Of a stretch of 64,000 nt of DNA, positions 52,484 to 60,817 are shown piece by piece. Under the pieces are notes generated by a model that was not told the DNA's origin, did not search any database, and was given only the letters and a program-made list of their open reading frames with translations. Made by a program: the position numbers and the translations under genes. The stretch is from Verrucomicrobiaceae bacterium (GTDB taxonomy: Bacteria > Verrucomicrobiota > Verrucomicrobiia > Verrucomicrobiales > Akkermansiaceae): positions 37,564 to 101,563 of the forward strand of contig JAIXQH010000054.1 in the NCBI GenBank assembly GCA_027484055.1, read 5' to 3'. Numbering within the stretch: the first letter of the stretch is position 1; every line of letters begins with the position of its first letter.

Positions 52484-54211
52484 TCACCCCTGACTACTCA
52501 CCCCAAATCGCCGCCCCAACTCCCTCAGGCTGAACTCCGTCAAGGTCGGCCGTCCATCCGCCGCACAGTAGGGCAAATCGCAGGAAAACAGCTCCATTAG
52601 CAAGCTCTGCGCGTCAGACAGTCTCGGGATCACACTCGCAGCCGCCCGCTTGGCTAGGACACGCGCCATCCGGTCCATGGCGAATCTCGGCCCCGGTGCC
52701 GGATCGTGAAGCAGCTCATCCATCAAGGCACCTAGAAACAACCTTGGCTCGGCCACTGTTAGACATGCGGGAAAACTCCGGATTTGCAGGGTATTTCCTC
52801 CAAACGCCTCCACCTCGATCCCTGCGTCCATCAAGGCCATCCGTTCCCGCAGCACAAGGTCTAAATCCCGCGGCTCAAGTTCCAGTAAAAGTGGCACTAA
52901 CAGGCTCTGAGTCTCTAGGACTCCACCCTCACGGTGCCGGAGTTTTTCGTAAAAAATCCGGTCCCACGCTGCTTTCGGATCGAACAACACCAAGCCATCT
53001 TCGCTCTCCATCAAGACGTATCGATGATGCAGTAAGCCGATCATTCGGAACTCCGGCATCACGGGCAGAGCTGCATTCGCCACCACACTCGCCACTTCAC
53101 GCGGTTTTTCCAAGCCCACCAACATCGGCTCTTGTCCGTGAAAATGAATCTGCGCTGCGGGCTCCACGCCCGCCCGTCCTGGCTCTCTCCGCTTGGCCTC
53201 CAGCGGAGACATCACTTCCACTCTTGGTCGCAAGCCCCTGGCCACCGCTTCTAGAATACCATCCCGCACATCCGTCGGTTTGTGAAACCTCACCTCGCGC
53301 TTCGCAGGGTGTACATTCACATCCACCAGGTTTGGCTCCAGTTCGATCCACAGCCATGCCGCAGGATACATGCCATCCGCCACCGCACCGCGAAATCCCT
53401 CGGCCAGTGCGCGCGCGATCACGCCGTCTTCCACGGGTCTACCATTCAAAAATACATATTGGTGCCGCCTCCCCTTCCGCGCGTGACTCGCTGGCAAGAC
53501 ATACCCATGCACCGTCATCCCATTCCCGTGCGTTAGTGGCAGCTCGATCAATTCCCGAGACAGGTCTGTCCCCAAAATCTGACGCACTCGGTCCACTGCC
53601 TTCGCCGCTGGTGCTAAATCGAAAATCTCCCGGTCATCTCGCCGCAAACGGAACCTCACACCCGGTGCCGCCAGCGCGTGCAATCTCAGTTGATGCTCCA
53701 CATGTGCCGCTTCCGTCGATTCAGCTCGTAAAAATTTCCGCCGCGCTGGCATGTTGAAAAATAGTGCCTTCGCCTCGATCATCGTGCCTGGCGCACATCC
53801 CGCCTCCTTCACGTCCCGCACTTTTCCTCCATCCACCGAAATCTCCGTGCCCGCCACCGCATCATGCTCACGCGTCACAAGGCGGAATCGCGATACACTG
53901 GCGATGCTCGGCACCGCCTCACCACGAAATCCTAGCGTCATAATCGAGGCCAGATCCCCTGCTGTCCGCAGTTTACTCGTCGCATGGCGCTCCAGTGAGA
54001 GAAGGGCGTCCTCGCGCGACATTCCGCAGCCATCATCGCTCACTCGGATCAGCGCAGAGCCACCCCGGTCCACCTCGACCCGGATCTCGCGCGCCCCGGC
54101 GTCGATGCTGTTTTCCACCAGTTCCTTCACCACTGAAGCAGGGCGCTCCACCACCTCGCCCGCCGCCACTTGGCTGGCGAGAATATCTGAAAGCACTCGG
54201 ATCTTTGGCAT
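52484..54211 (-). CDS. mutL: DNA mismatch repair protein MutL, endonuclease site degenerate
   Basis: MutL couples MutS mismatch recognition to downstream steps. The 575-residue protein has an intact GHL ATPase: ELVENSIDAGA, VSDDGCGM, ATSKL and TLGFRGEAVPSIASV. It also has the central NVHPAKREVRF. In the C-terminal domain, the metal-binding endonuclease motif DQHAxxExxxxE reads DPKAAWDRIFYE (52946-52981), with Gln, His and the first Glu changed. The start MPKIRVL is used rather than the ORF start at 54238. It is followed by hisI after 9 bp. Confidence 0.93.
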   Translation of the reverse strand: MPKIRVLSDILASQVAAGEVVERPASVVKELVENSIDAGAREIRVEVDRGGSALIRVSDDGCGMSREDALLSLERHATSKLRTAGDLASIMTLGFRGEAVPSIASVSRFRLVTREHDAVAGTEISVDGGKVRDVKEAGCAPGTMIEAKALFFNMPARRKFLRAESTEAAHVEHQLRLHALAAPGVRFRLRRDDREIFDLAPAAKAVDRVRQILGTDLSRELIELPLTHGNGMTVHGYVLPASHARKGRRHQYVFLNGRPVEDGVIARALAEGFRGAVADGMYPAAWLWIELEPNLVDVNVHPAKREVRFHKPTDVRDGILEAVARGLRPRVEVMSPLEAKRREPGRAGVEPAAQIHFHGQEPMLVGLEKPREVASVVANAALPVMPEFRMIGLLHHRYVLMESEDGLVLFDPKAAWDRIFYEKLRHREGGVLETQSLLVPLLLELEPRDLDLVLRERMALMDAGIEVEAFGGNTLQIRSFPACLTVAEPRLFLGALMDELLHDPAPGPRFAMDRMARVLAKRAAASVIPRLSDAQSLLMELFSCDLPYCAADGRPTLTEFSLRELGRRFGVSSQG

Positions 54212-54267
54212 CGGCCCGGGAACCCTAGTCACTTCCACTCATTCCACAATCCACATTCTTCGGCGCC

Positions 54268-55953
54268 TCACTTCGCCGGGGCAGGCTTCCCTGCATTCGA
54301 TGGCTTGAGTAGCTTTTCAATCTCCGTTGTGAACAGCCCAGAACTCCGCGCCGCGTCGAAATGTGACCGTGCCGCCTCTACATTTTCGGCGGCTAGTTCG
54401 ATCTTACCCATGCCCATTTCCCACAACTCTCTCAACAAAACGTGCGTATCGAAGCGATTCGCCTGCATGCGTTTCCAGAGTGCGTTATGAAATTTCCGCG
54501 CCTCATACACTCCATTTCGATGAATCAAGGCCTCCGTGACCATGCACTCCTCGCAGACCACCCACAGCGGCCAGTTTTCGTAAAATCTTTCCGGATTTCT
54601 CTTATTTTCCGCAATCACCTCACCCAATCGTTTCGAGAAGTCCGCATATCGCCCGAGAATTCCCTGCCAGTTTTCATCCATCACATCCTGGGTGCTCATG
54701 CTGTTAAATGCGCGTAACTGCCACCGGTCATTCTTCAGCACAGAATCGCACAACCGAGTCATTGAGCTCCAGTCTTCACTCCGCTTAAACGATAAAACCC
54801 CATACGTCACCACCAGCGCCGCACCCGCCACACACGTCGCCCGTGGCAGCCGCCGCCAACACGCCGCCAGCCCCATCGCGGCCAAAAGCGAAAGATAAGG
54901 CAGCGCCGGATACAGCCGGTATTCCACCATCAATTCACTCACCACAAAGAGGAAACGCAGGCAAATCGCACCCAGCGCGAGACTCGCTAGCAGCGCCACC
55001 GGCTGCCGACGCTTCACCCAGAGCCAGCCCACTCCGCTGCTGAGCAGCAACAAGCCCGCCGCCGCCACCCACGCCGCACGATCTCCCAAGCTCCAAGTCC
55101 AAGCCACCAAGTGGTCCGAACACAATCCAACCGGCCACACCAGCAACTTCATGTACTCCCAAAACACCCGACATTGAGTCAGCGTAAACAACCCAAGTCG
55201 CGGGGATCGAAACGTTTGTTCCTGAAGCGCCACATAAAAAGCCACCAGCGTAAGGCGGAAAAACAACACTCCCCCGGCCAGTAGCAGCAGCCCCCCCATC
55301 ACCCGCCACTTCGTTGCCACCAGCATCCGCCACTGTTGCCGACTCATAGCCGCCAAGAGTACGATGCCCACACTCAGCCCCGCATGTGCCAAGCCTGGCC
55401 CTTTCGAAATTGTCGCCAGCACCACCGCCACCCCACAGAGCCACCACCACTTGCCATCGCGCTTCGCCCCCATGACCGCGAAACATGCTGCTAGGAATGA
55501 AAACAAGCCCACCATGCCATGATCTCTCGCCCGCACATAATTCGTCACTTCCGTCGCCATGGGATGCGTCGCGAAAATCATCGCCGCCACCCACGCAATC
55601 CACCGCCCCTTTTCCTCTTCCTCAGAGTCTACTGAAGACCTGACTTGCAGTAAATACCGCCCGAAATAATACACCGCCAGAGCCGCCGCCACGTGAAGTA
55701 GCAGATTGAACAAATGAAACCAAAACGTGGAGAATCCCACAGCCCGCCACGTCCACATGTAGCTCAGCACCGTTAAAATCCGTGCCTGCTCCAGCCACCA
55801 CTTGCCACCTTCCACCCCTACATTCGAGTGAACCTGATTCCAGTCATCCAGATAGAACACGGAGTCCAGACAGCCACCATGCGCCAGCAACACCGCCACC
55901 ACGACCGAGCATGGTAGCCACACGGCTAGAGACTTTTTAGTGAGCAGCATCAT
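54268..55953 (-). CDS. Multispan membrane protein, GT-C / TMTC-like glycosyltransferase candidate
   Basis: A 561-residue membrane protein with about ten spans followed by a soluble C-terminal tail of about 150 residues. The first extracytoplasmic loop has SVFYLDDWNQVHSN, an acidic motif after TM1 as in GT-C transferases using polyprenyl-phosphate sugars. FATHPMATEVTNYVRARDH recalls the HP.HTE.V.W / 'NYV-AR' motifs of TMTC-type O-mannosyltransferases. The C-terminal part contains helical segments. It is the nearest upstream gene of mutL on the same strand. The sugar and acceptor are unknown. Confidence 0.6.
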   Translation of the reverse strand: MMLLTKKSLAVWLPCSVVVAVLLAHGGCLDSVFYLDDWNQVHSNVGVEGGKWWLEQARILTVLSYMWTWRAVGFSTFWFHLFNLLLHVAAALAVYYFGRYLLQVRSSVDSEEEEKGRWIAWVAAMIFATHPMATEVTNYVRARDHGMVGLFSFLAACFAVMGAKRDGKWWWLCGVAVVLATISKGPGLAHAGLSVGIVLLAAMSRQQWRMLVATKWRVMGGLLLLAGGVLFFRLTLVAFYVALQEQTFRSPRLGLFTLTQCRVFWEYMKLLVWPVGLCSDHLVAWTWSLGDRAAWVAAAGLLLLSSGVGWLWVKRRQPVALLASLALGAICLRFLFVVSELMVEYRLYPALPYLSLLAAMGLAACWRRLPRATCVAGAALVVTYGVLSFKRSEDWSSMTRLCDSVLKNDRWQLRAFNSMSTQDVMDENWQGILGRYADFSKRLGEVIAENKRNPERFYENWPLWVVCEECMVTEALIHRNGVYEARKFHNALWKRMQANRFDTHVLLRELWEMGMGKIELAAENVEAARSHFDAARSSGLFTTEIEKLLKPSNAGKPAPAK

Positions 55954-56129
55954 CGTTTCATTTCATCCACGCGCTTGCCGAGAACGTGGCAAAATTATCA
56001 AGCGAGTCGATGGTTAATCCATCCCACTTTCAAAATCATCACTCTCTCTACCAGAGCGCGAGTGCAAGTTTTTGGGGCTAAAATGATCTTGTCACTTCTA
56101 CCAGAACCAGAAAAACCATAAAAAACCAA

Positions 56130-56219
56130 TGGCGGACAGGGAGGGATTCGAACCCTCGGTGACATTGCTGCCACACACGCTTTCCAAGCGTGCTCATTCG
56201 ACCACTCTGACACCTGCCC
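56130..56219 (-). tRNA. tRNA-Ser (anticodon GGA), CCA encoded
   Basis: A class II tRNA of 90 nt including CCA. Acceptor GGGCAGG pairs with CCTGTCC, anticodon stem CACGC/GCGTG with loop TTGGAAA (anticodon GGA), a long variable arm (TGTGGCAGCAATGTCACC), T arm GAGGGTTCGAATCCCTC, discriminator G and encoded CCA. Confidence 0.94.
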
Positions 56220-56284
56220 TTGGAGGGCGGGACGCTAGGAACTCACTCGGAGCTTGGCAACCTCTTTTTGAAAACATTCTCAAA

Positions 56285-56815
56285 TCACTCACTGGCGACC
56301 CGCGCCAGAATCCATAGAAGGTCGGACAAACGGTTGAAAAATAGGCGGACCACCTCGGGCACCGGCTCGCCAGACTCATGCAGGGCTAAGACACTCCGCT
56401 CGGCTCGGCGCGACACGGCACGCGAGTAGTCGATGGCGGCACGTGCCAGTGAACCCTCGGCACCCGGCTTAGCCCAGCCGGTGAACTTGATGCCTTGCGC
56501 CTCGTAGCCGTGGGCTTCTGCCGTCACCCAGTCGAGATCGGCATGGGTGATGGCGGCGTATTTTTTCTGCACATAGAGCGCTTCATCCTCGGGCAGGTAG
56601 GCGAGCTGGCCCATCAGGCCGATGAGTTTTTCCTGCAACTGGTCGATCAGGGCGATCCATCCCGCATCGCTCGCCGCCGACCGGGCGAGACCGAGTGCGG
56701 CGTTCAGCTCGTCCACGTTGCCGAGTGCTTCGATCCGCAGTGAAGTCTTGGCGATGCGTTTACCAAAAAGTAAGTCCGTATCTCCTGAATCTCCGCGTCC
56801 TGTGATGATGCTCAT
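56285..56815 (-). CDS. Cob(I)yrinic acid a,c-diamide adenosyltransferase, PduO type
   Basis: Transfers the adenosyl group of ATP to cob(I)alamin to make coenzyme B12. The 176-residue protein begins with the PduO N-terminal ATP motif (TGRGDSGDTDLLFGKR). It has EALGNVDELNAALGLARS, which packs the trimer, and the C-terminal RRAERSVLAL and FFNRLSDLLWILAR helices, which carry the conserved cobalamin and ATP contacts. The ATG at 56815 is chosen. It is divergent from queE. No other cobalamin genes are in the window, so salvage is likely. Confidence 0.93.
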   Translation of the reverse strand: MSIITGRGDSGDTDLLFGKRIAKTSLRIEALGNVDELNAALGLARSAASDAGWIALIDQLQEKLIGLMGQLAYLPEDEALYVQKKYAAITHADLDWVTAEAHGYEAQGIKFTGWAKPGAEGSLARAAIDYSRAVSRRAERSVLALHESGEPVPEVVRLFFNRLSDLLWILARVASE

Positions 56816-56888
56816 GCCGCACGGGATAGCCCGACTTTGAAAAAAATCAATGTCCATCCCGCTTCATCCGTGCTTCCTAGGGGCGTCC

Positions 56889-57641
56889 ATGAAACTCGCA
56901 AAACTCGGCGATGGCCCAGAAATTTTCCACACCCTTCAAGGTGAAGGCGTGAGCGTGGGCGCGCCCGCCATTTTCATCCGTGCGTCTCGCTGCAATCTTC
57001 ACTGCATCTGGTGCGACACGGATCACACATGGAACTTCCAAGGCACGCCCTGGCCTCATGAAAAGGATGCCAGCACCGGCTACACCAAGCACCGCAAGGA
57101 AGATGTGACCTACGAGCTAAGTCCCAGCGAGGCGGCGGCACGCATTCTCGCTTTTCCCTGTGCCCGCACGGTCATCACAGGGGGGGAGCCGCTGTTGCAG
57201 GAAATGGACTTTCTCGCGATGATTCAGCACATCCGAGCGGTGCAGCCCACGCATCAATTCGAGGTCGAGACGAACGGCACGCGCCTCCCTGACCCGGCGT
57301 TTTACGAGGCCGTCAATCAATTCAACATCTCGCCCAAGCTCTCAAACGCAGCGATGCCAGCAGCCCTCCGCATCCAGCCAGCTGCCCTCCAGTTTTTCGC
57401 CACCTCGGCGAAGGCTTGGTTCAAATTTGTCGTCGCCCGGCCAGCGGATCTTCAGGAAATCGAGTCGCTCTGCACGGCGCATGGCATCGCCGCAGAGCGG
57501 ATTTTACTCATGCCAGAAGGCCGCACCAGTGCCGAGCTGGACCGCCATGTGAGCTGGCTACCGGAACTCTGCCGGGACCGGGGATACCGCCTGTGCGACC
57601 GGCTGCACATCCGGCTTTGGGGGGATAAACGCGGCGTCTGA
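56889..57641 (+). CDS. queE: 7-carboxy-7-deazaguanine synthase
   Basis: Radical SAM enzyme of queuosine/7-deazapurine synthesis, converting carboxytetrahydropterin to CDG. The 250-residue protein has GPEIFHTLQGEGVSVGAPA and the cluster motif CNLHCIWCDTDHTWN (CxxxCxxC). TVITGGEPLLQ supports SAM binding, and FEVETNGTRLPD and NISPKLSNA are family words. An insert of about 25 residues after the cluster (PWPHEKDASTGYTKHRKED) is longer than in many QueEs. The ATG at 56889 is chosen. No queC/D/F genes are adjacent. Confidence 0.93.
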   Translation: MKLAKLGDGPEIFHTLQGEGVSVGAPAIFIRASRCNLHCIWCDTDHTWNFQGTPWPHEKDASTGYTKHRKEDVTYELSPSEAAARILAFPCARTVITGGEPLLQEMDFLAMIQHIRAVQPTHQFEVETNGTRLPDPAFYEAVNQFNISPKLSNAAMPAALRIQPAALQFFATSAKAWFKFVVARPADLQEIESLCTAHGIAAERILLMPEGRTSAELDRHVSWLPELCRDRGYRLCDRLHIRLWGDKRGV

Positions 57642-57700
57642 GTTTTTCCGCAACTTTTGGTCCAGAATGTGGTTCAGTAAGCAGCAATCCACGGCCAATC

Positions 57701-58081
57701 ATGAAGCAAAACACCACTCCACCCGATGACTCATGGGAATCCGACGCCGTTTGGAAGCTGCTCGAACAGGCAGCGCCGATGAAAGCGCCTGACCGCTTCG
57801 CCGAAAACACGGTGCGTGCGGCACGGCTCCTAGTGGAGGTGAAACCTTGGTGGAGCCGCCTCTTTTCCCCTGCCCCACTCGCAGGACTCGCCGGGGCAAC
57901 TGCGGCACTTGCGTTTGCGGTGATTTCTTGGGTCGGCCCCGCTCCGACTTCGGTGAGCCCACAGAACTCGGCACAAGCCGTCGCCATCGAAGACATCTCT
58001 GCCGCTGAGACCTTGATCGCTGCGGCAGACCACCTGGATGATTTCAGTGACAGCGAGCTAGTGAGTCTGATTGGATTTTAA
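57701..58081 (+). CDS. Small single-span membrane protein, anti-sigma-like, unknown
   Basis: A 126-residue protein not assigned to a family. Residues 10-55 are charged and helical (WKLLEQAAPMKAPDRFAENT) and one membrane span lies near residue 70 (LAGLAGATAALAFAVISWV). The short acidic C-terminal tail contains DDFSDSELVSLIGF. This layout resembles short cytoplasmic-domain/TM proteins next to ECF sigma genes, but no sigma factor gene is adjacent. It lies between queE and gph, all on the plus strand. Confidence 0.55.
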   Translation: MKQNTTPPDDSWESDAVWKLLEQAAPMKAPDRFAENTVRAARLLVEVKPWWSRLFSPAPLAGLAGATAALAFAVISWVGPAPTSVSPQNSAQAVAIEDISAAETLIAAADHLDDFSDSELVSLIGF

Positions 58082-58104
58082 TCGCTTCCCCAGCCCGCAA
58101 TTGC

Positions 58105-58119
58105 CCGCCACGCTGGCGG
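58105..58119 (+). promoter_or_regulatory. Hairpin abutting the gph start codon
   Basis: CCGCCA-CGC-TGGCGG, a perfect 6-bp stem, ends one nucleotide before the GTG start at 58121 and covers the ribosome-binding position. It could lower initiation. There is no T-tract, so it is not a terminator. Confidence 0.4.
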
Positions 58120-58120
58120 C

Positions 58121-58777
58121 GTGAAGCAGGCTCTTATTTTCGATCTGGACGGCACCTTGGTGGATTCTTTACGCGGCATCGCCCTTGCGCTGAACCACGC
58201 CCTGAGCAGTCTCGCACTGCCGAATCATGGCTTGTCCGAAATTCGCGGATTCATCGGTCATGGGGCGCGGAATCTGATCCAGCGTGCGGCACCCACCGGC
58301 GCGGACGAGGCCTTGTTGGATCAAATCGAGCAGGCATTCAAAGCGAACTACGAGGTGAATTGGCCACTGGGCACCACCCCTTATGACGGCGTAGTCAAGC
58401 TGCTGGAATCTCTCCAACGCGCCGGCCACCCGCTCGCAGTGCTGTCCAACAAACCCCATGACTTCACCACCGCGATCGTGAAACAGGTGTTTCCCAGCAT
58501 TCGGTTCGCAGCGGTCCTTGGACAGCGCGCGGGCATCCCTCACAAGCCAGATCCAACGGGAGCTTTAGAAATCGCCGAGACTCTCGGCATGGCCGCTGCG
58601 GACTGCGTGATGATCGGCGACTCCACCATGGACATCGAAACCGGGCTACGCGCTGGGATGCAGACGATCGCGGTGACATGGGGTTTCCATGACCGCGAGC
58701 GCCTGCTCACGACGGGAGCCGGTCACGTGGTGGACTCTGCGGAAGAACTACTAGGAATCACCGAGCAGAGCGATTGA
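58121..58777 (+). CDS. Phosphoglycolate phosphatase-like HAD hydrolase
   Basis: A 218-residue HAD-superfamily phosphatase. Motif I is IFDLDGTLVDSL (nucleophile and acid-base Asp), motif II is VLSNKPHD, motif III has the Lys in PHKPDPTGA, and motif IV is MIGDSTMDIETGL. The helical cap and GARNLIQRAAP region fit the Gph group, which removes 2-phosphoglycolate from DNA repair or oxygenase activity; pyrophosphatase PpaX is an alternative. Start is a GTG at 58121. Its 3' end overlaps the convergent TM2 gene by 20 bp. Confidence 0.85.
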   Translation: MKQALIFDLDGTLVDSLRGIALALNHALSSLALPNHGLSEIRGFIGHGARNLIQRAAPTGADEALLDQIEQAFKANYEVNWPLGTTPYDGVVKLLESLQRAGHPLAVLSNKPHDFTTAIVKQVFPSIRFAAVLGQRAGIPHKPDPTGALEIAETLGMAAADCVMIGDSTMDIETGLRAGMQTIAVTWGFHDRERLLTTGAGHVVDSAEELLGITEQSD

Positions 58778-59147
58778 GCTCGTCCACTTGTTGATTCAGC
58801 GTCCAGAAATCATAGAGCCAACCCAACAGAAATAACCCGCCGGTGAAGAACCAAAGGAGACCCGTTAGAATTTTCCCCATGTAGAATCGGTGGATTCCTA
58901 AGGGGCCTAAAAAGGCATGAAGCAGCCATGCGACGCTGTAGTCGATCGGGCCTGAGGCGAAGCGTAAATCCGCCTGCCGATCCATGCCCGGAATCAGAAA
59001 CACATCGATCAACCAGCCGACCCCAAGGAGGCCAAACGTGAAGAACCAAATCGTCCCTGAAATGGGCTTCCCATAGTAAAATCGATGAGCTCCAGTGAAA
59101 CCGAAGATCCATAACAGGTAGCCGATGACTTTAGAATGAGTTTTCAT
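58758..59147 (-). CDS. Protein with two TM2 domains
   Basis: A 129-residue membrane protein of two tandem TM2 modules, each a pair of spans with the motif G-x-H-R-F-Y: FGFTGAHRFYYGKPISG in the first and LGPLGIHRFYMGKILTG in the second. Each is followed by a G-W-L-x-D segment (GVGWLIDVFLIP, LLGWLYDFWTL). TM2 proteins have no settled bacterial function. It starts 5 bp after the FMN reductase gene, as the last gene of that operon. Confidence 0.88.
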   Translation of the reverse strand: MKTHSKVIGYLLWIFGFTGAHRFYYGKPISGTIWFFTFGLLGVGWLIDVFLIPGMDRQADLRFASGPIDYSVAWLLHAFLGPLGIHRFYMGKILTGLLWFFTGGLFLLGWLYDFWTLNQQVDELNRSAR

Positions 59148-59152
59148 GGGCG

Positions 59153-59722
59153 TTAGGACAACTTGGCCACCAAGCTCGCCGAAAGAGCATGGATCGCCGC
59201 GGTCTGGGATGGATCCAGCAAGTGTCCTGCTGCGTCGAAGGCTTCGTGGGCTTTTGGAATAGTGACTTGGTCTGGCATGACGAAGATGCCGATGTTCACA
59301 AGGAACGGACGCAACTGAGTCAAGCCGCGAGAACCACCGTAGCCACCCGGAGAGGCCGCGAGGATGGCTGCGGATTTCCCGGTGAGTGCATAGAGTGGGG
59401 ATTCGTCTGGTGAGGTGGCGCGGGACACCCAGTCGATGGCGTTTTTCAGCGCAGCGGTGAGGGTGCTGTTATACTCGGGTGAGGCGATGATGAGTCCGTC
59501 ATGTGCGAGGAACAGCGCTTTCAACTGTTTGGCAGCTTCCGGCATTCCTTCAGCTGCTTCGAGATCTTCGTCGAAGAGCGGCAGGCGGAAATCCCGCAGC
59601 GATATCAGCGTGACTTCCGCCCCCGCAGAGCGGGCCGCGTCTGCGGCGATGGCGGCGATTTTCTGATTATAGGATTCGGCGCGGAGACTGCCGCCAAAGA
59701 CAAGTATGCGTGGCTTTTTCAT
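59153..59722 (-). CDS. NADPH-dependent FMN reductase (flavodoxin-like)
   Basis: A 189-residue flavodoxin-fold oxidoreductase of the NADPH-dependent FMN/azo/quinone reductase family. ILVFGGSLRAESYNQKI binds the FMN phosphate, ASPEYNSTLTAALKNAIDWVSR carries the signature PEYN, and AASPGGYGG near residue 120 completes the FMN site. Downstream of the old yellow enzyme gene by 18 bp, it could supply reduced flavin or share quinone/electrophile detoxification. Confidence 0.88.
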   Translation of the reverse strand: MKKPRILVFGGSLRAESYNQKIAAIAADAARSAGAEVTLISLRDFRLPLFDEDLEAAEGMPEAAKQLKALFLAHDGLIIASPEYNSTLTAALKNAIDWVSRATSPDESPLYALTGKSAAILAASPGGYGGSRGLTQLRPFLVNIGIFVMPDQVTIPKAHEAFDAAGHLLDPSQTAAIHALSASLVAKLS

Positions 59723-59740
59723 AATGAGTTGAGTATTCGG

Positions 59741-60808
59741 TTAGTTAGAGATGGGTTCAAGGAAAGGATAGTCGGTGTAGCCGGTCGGGCCATCCCCGTA
59801 GAAGGTGCTGGGCTCCGGTTCATTCAATGGAGCGCCGGTGCGGAAACGCTCGACGAGGTCAGGATTTGCAATGGCAGATTTCCCAAACGCGACGGCATCC
59901 GCCCGACCGGAACGAATCACCTCACGAGCCGACTCTGCGGTGAAATTTTCATTGGCGATGTAAACGCCGCCAAAGGCCTGCTTCAGCGAAGGCCCAAGTG
60001 GTGCGGTATCGAAATTCTCCCGCGCACAGAGGAAGGCGAGATGACGTTTTCCTAACTCCCTGGCTGCGTGGTGGAAGACCTCGGAAATGGCCGAGTCACC
60101 CATGTCGTGCGCGTCGCCCCGTGGCGCGAGGTGGACCCCCACCCGGTCTGCACCCCAGACGGATACGACGGCGTCAGTGACTTCTAGCAAAAAGCGCGCG
60201 CGGTTCTCGATGCTGCCACCATACTCGTCGCTGCGGTGGTTGGTGTGATCTTGGAGAAATTGGTCGATGAGGTATCCATTCGCGGCATGGATCTCGACGC
60301 CGTCGAAGCCAGCGAGTTTGGCATTTTCTGCGCCGTGACGGAAATCGGCGACGATGCCGGGGATTTCTGAAAGATCCAACGCACGCGGGGTGACGTAGTC
60401 TTTCAGCGGGCGGATCAGACTGACGTGTCCCTTCGCCGCGATGGCGCTAGGGGCGACTGGTAGCGCGCCGCCGAGATAGACGGGATCGGAAATGCGGCCC
60501 ACATGCCAAAGCTGCAAGAGGATCTGGCCGCCGGCTAGATGAACGGCATCGGTGACGGCTTTCCAGCCCTCGACTTGCTCTGGAGACCAGATGCCCGGCG
60601 TGTTCGGGTAGCCGACGCCTTGGGGAGAGATCGCCGTGGCTTCCGACAGAATCATGCCGAAGGCACTGCGCTGGGTGTAGTATTCAGCCATCATGGCATT
60701 CGGCACGCGCCCAGCAGAAGCACGGCAGCGGGTGAGCGGTGCCATGATAATGCGATTCTGAAACTGAAGTGCACCTGCTTGAAGAGATTGGAAAAGTGGA
60801 TCGGACAT
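59741..60808 (-). CDS. Old yellow enzyme family alkene reductase (NemA-like)
   Basis: A 355-residue FMN-dependent enoate reductase. MAPLTRCRA begins the TIM barrel. ATAISPQGVGYPNTPGIW, the substrate-binding QLWHVGR and the catalytic Tyr in IHAANGYLIDQF are followed by DEYGGSIENRARFLLEV. The family reduces activated C=C bonds in enals, maleimides and nitroesters. With a pirin-like and an FMN reductase gene at 9- and 18-bp gaps, it forms an electrophile-detoxification operon. Confidence 0.92.
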   Translation of the reverse strand: MSDPLFQSLQAGALQFQNRIIMAPLTRCRASAGRVPNAMMAEYYTQRSAFGMILSEATAISPQGVGYPNTPGIWSPEQVEGWKAVTDAVHLAGGQILLQLWHVGRISDPVYLGGALPVAPSAIAAKGHVSLIRPLKDYVTPRALDLSEIPGIVADFRHGAENAKLAGFDGVEIHAANGYLIDQFLQDHTNHRSDEYGGSIENRARFLLEVTDAVVSVWGADRVGVHLAPRGDAHDMGDSAISEVFHHAARELGKRHLAFLCARENFDTAPLGPSLKQAFGGVYIANENFTAESAREVIRSGRADAVAFGKSAIANPDLVERFRTGAPLNEPEPSTFYGDGPTGYTDYPFLEPISN

Positions 60809-60817
60809 ATGAGTGGA

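Noticed and set aside
52696..53757. 353-codon plus-strand frame inside mutL
   Set aside because: Antisense to the conserved MutL ATPase and C-terminal domain; biased composition typical of a shadow frame.
55998..56213. 71-codon minus-strand frame over the tRNA-Ser gene
   Set aside because: Its N-terminal half is the tRNA-Ser sequence read as protein.
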